Positions 11,411 to 12,743 of a DNA stretch of 12,743 bases are shown piece after piece. The notes beneath the pieces are model-generated. The model ran no database searches, was not told the origin of the DNA, and worked only from the letters and a program-made list of their open reading frames with translations. The first letter of the stretch is position 1. The number at the start of each line of letters is the position of its first letter. Both the position numbers and the translations under genes were made by a program. The stretch comes from Caryophanales bacterium UBA7642 (GTDB lineage Bacteria; Bacillota_I; Bacilli_A; RFN20; CAG-288), in assembly GCA_002483745.1 (NCBI GenBank), contig DLIM01000031.1, positions 1-12,743 on the forward strand, given 5' to 3'.

Positions 11411-12743
11411 TTATTTGATGGCTTCTAAGTTAACTCCTTTAGAGTCTTTCAGGAAAACAATGGCAATTACTAGACTTATAACAGCAAAAGGCAAACCGAT
11501 AGTGAGACAGGCAAAGCCGGTCACTAGATTCATTAAGACTAAGGAAACTAATCCTAAACCGATAGCTACACATAGGTAAGAACAAAGTGATTGCCCACCC
11601 ATGACTGATCCTCTAATCTCAGTCGGACACATTTCTGAAGCAATCAGAGTCAAGTAATCGTAGGCGATATATAAGCCACTGCGATATAAGCTCATGACAA
11701 CTCCGACTAAATAGGCATTCCAGAAGTACTTGGAGCCAAAGACAAAGAGAAGAAAACCTAAGACATCAAAACTTAAGCAGACAACGATAACTTTCTTTCG
11801 CCCTACATGGTCAGCACATATTCCGGCTAGCAACATGCTTAGAGCATAGATAGTAGAGAAAAGCAGTAAGGCATCAGTAATACTGCTTTCTTCCCATTTG
11901 AAGTCTCTCATGATAGAGGTGTAGTAAGAAGATAATGGGGCAAAGGATAAGCCGACAATCATCTGGGTAATAGCTACCCAACGTAGGTCTTTATGGCTGA
12001 AGATATATTTGATTGCCGGGAAGACACCTGTTTTATGGCCACCTTCTTCAACAGGTTCGCTTTTCTTCTTTTTAGCTTCTTCAATTTCTTTTTGCCTTTC
12101 TTCATAAGGGCGCTTTAAGTAAGCAATCCTATTGTCTAAGAAGACATTAGTTTCCTTAGCCAAGAAGAAAATAAGAATTGCAAACAAGAAAGCTAAGCAG
12201 GCTGGTATCAAAAAGACTTTTCTCCATGAACCGATATCATCGCTAGTGATAAAAGCTTTTCTTAAAAGCGGAATCAAGATTACGGATAAGGTGCCAACGC
12301 ATTTAGTCGCACCATATAAAGTTGCTCTTTTGTTTTCTGGGGCTATTTCAAAGATATAGACTACCTGCATATCATGAGTGACAAAGAAAGAAATAATAAA
12401 GAAACCTAATAAATAAATGGCAAAGTTAGGACTCCAGTAACAAAGGAATAATCCTATAGCCATGCCTAAAACATTCAGCCAAAGAAAGAGTTTTCTTCCT
12501 AACTTGTCAGCTAAGGATTTATAAAAAGGTGAAATCAAAGAAGAGACTGAAGCCAGGGTAGTAAAAAGAACAAACTGGTCAGCGGCCTTGTTGTAATCAA
12601 TGTTCTGAGGGATCTGAATGAATTCTGTTACGATCAAAGACTGTAGATCACCATTGATGTTAGAACACATTTCATCGACTGCGGCAGCCAAGGTGATCAA
12701 GATGATGACTATCACAAAATAGCCCTTATAAGGTTTCCAGTCT
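11411..12743 (-). CDS. Major facilitator superfamily transporter (5' end beyond window)
   Basis: The frame is open to the right edge: upstream of the GTG at 12715 it still reads DWKPYKGYF, so the start lies outside and at least 443 residues are visible. About twelve membrane segments are seen in two sixes, split by a charged cytoplasmic loop of roughly 50 residues (ERQKEIEEAKKKKSE). Motif A is clear in both halves: SLADKLGRK after TM2 and ICADHVGRKK after TM8. APENKR and EMCPTEIRG after TM4 and TM10 match the E-x-x-P-x-x-x-R type motifs of the sugar porter/organic ion branches. It should be a proton-coupled transporter for a small solute; the substrate cannot be read from sequence. It ends in TAA at 11411. 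The 101 nt to the next gene hold that gene's promoter and an AT-rich imperfect repeat, with no strong terminator. Confidence 0.88.
   Translation of the reverse strand, partial: DWKPYKGYFVIVIILITLAAAVDEMCSNINGDLQSLIVTEFIQIPQNIDYNKAADQFVLFTTLASVSSLISPFYKSLADKLGRKLFLWLNVLGMAIGLFLCYWSPNFAIYLLGFFIISFFVTHDMQVVYIFEIAPENKRATLYGATKCVGTLSVILIPLLRKAFITSDDIGSWRKVFLIPACLAFLFAILIFFLAKETNVFLDNRIAYLKRPYEERQKEIEEAKKKKSEPVEEGGHKTGVFPAIKYIFSHKDLRWVAITQMIVGLSFAPLSSYYTSIMRDFKWEESSITDALLLFSTIYALSMLLAGICADHVGRKKVIVVCLSFDVLGFLLFVFGSKYFWNAYLVGVVMSLYRSGLYIAYDYLTLIASEMCPTEIRGSVMGGQSLCSYLCVAIGLGLVSLVLMNLVTGFACLTIGLPFAVISLVIAIVFLKDSKGVNLEAIK

Noticed and set aside
1..12743. CRISPR arrays, tRNA or rRNA genes, insertion-sequence ends, riboswitch leaders.
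   Set aside because: I looked for regular direct repeats, cloverleaf-type arms, transposase motifs and long structured leaders and saw none; intergenic gaps are short (at most 188 nt).

Overview
The window is AT-rich DNA with tightly packed genes on both strands, purine-rich Shine-Dalgarno sites and TATAAT-type promoters. This fits a low-GC Firmicute/Bacilli-type bacterium, possibly one of the uncultured gut Bacilli close to Erysipelotrichia/RF39; that placement is inference from style, not from a marker gene. TGA works as a stop (end of the XRE regulator gene) and Trp is read from TGG, so the code is the standard bacterial one and not the Mycoplasma one.

Left part (1-3100). The 3' portion of a Ser/Thr/Asp-rich, probably extracytoplasmic protein runs in from the left edge and ends at a strong terminator. 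A 50-residue, very basic Lys/Ala-rich small protein follows on the minus strand with its own promoter and terminator. Next come a small acidic protein of unknown function (minus) and a NUDIX hydrolase (plus), which diverge from an AT-rich palindrome holding a -10 element on each strand. The NUDIX gene converges on a spermidine/thialysine-acetyltransferase-like GNAT, and the two share a bidirectional hairpin with a 15-bp perfect stem.

Middle part (3100-6300). A minus-strand pair joins an XRE-type repressor to a protein built of about seven short helical repeats with a [LFY]-P-F-[LV] signature, through a 4-nt stop/start overlap. Diverging from it is a plus-strand pair: a MazG-like nucleotide pyrophosphohydrolase and a YoaK/DUF1275 membrane protein, the latter with a possible frameshifted C-terminal tail. 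A GH5 subfamily-2-type endoglucanase without a signal peptide follows on the minus strand.

Right part (6300-12743). A MacB-type ABC exporter (ATPase plus a large twin-FtsX permease, 7-nt overlap) lies upstream of the GH5 gene on the same strand. A peptidase S66 (LD-carboxypeptidase/MccF-like) diverges from the ATPase. The end holds two small membrane proteins (DUF1294 and an unknown) in one minus-strand unit, and a 12-TM major facilitator transporter whose 5' end lies beyond the right edge.

Several start sites are placed downstream of the longest reading frame because a Shine-Dalgarno site decides them (XRE 4014, MazG 4212, GH5 6220, S66 9680). The two edge genes are extended to the window ends because their frames stay open. 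No rRNA, tRNA, CRISPR array, insertion sequence or phage module was seen. No stretch above 300 bases lacks a gene. Nothing here clearly amounts to a new multi-gene system; the best candidates for new biology are the XRE/helical-repeat pair, the 50-residue basic protein and the possible recoded YoaK tail.
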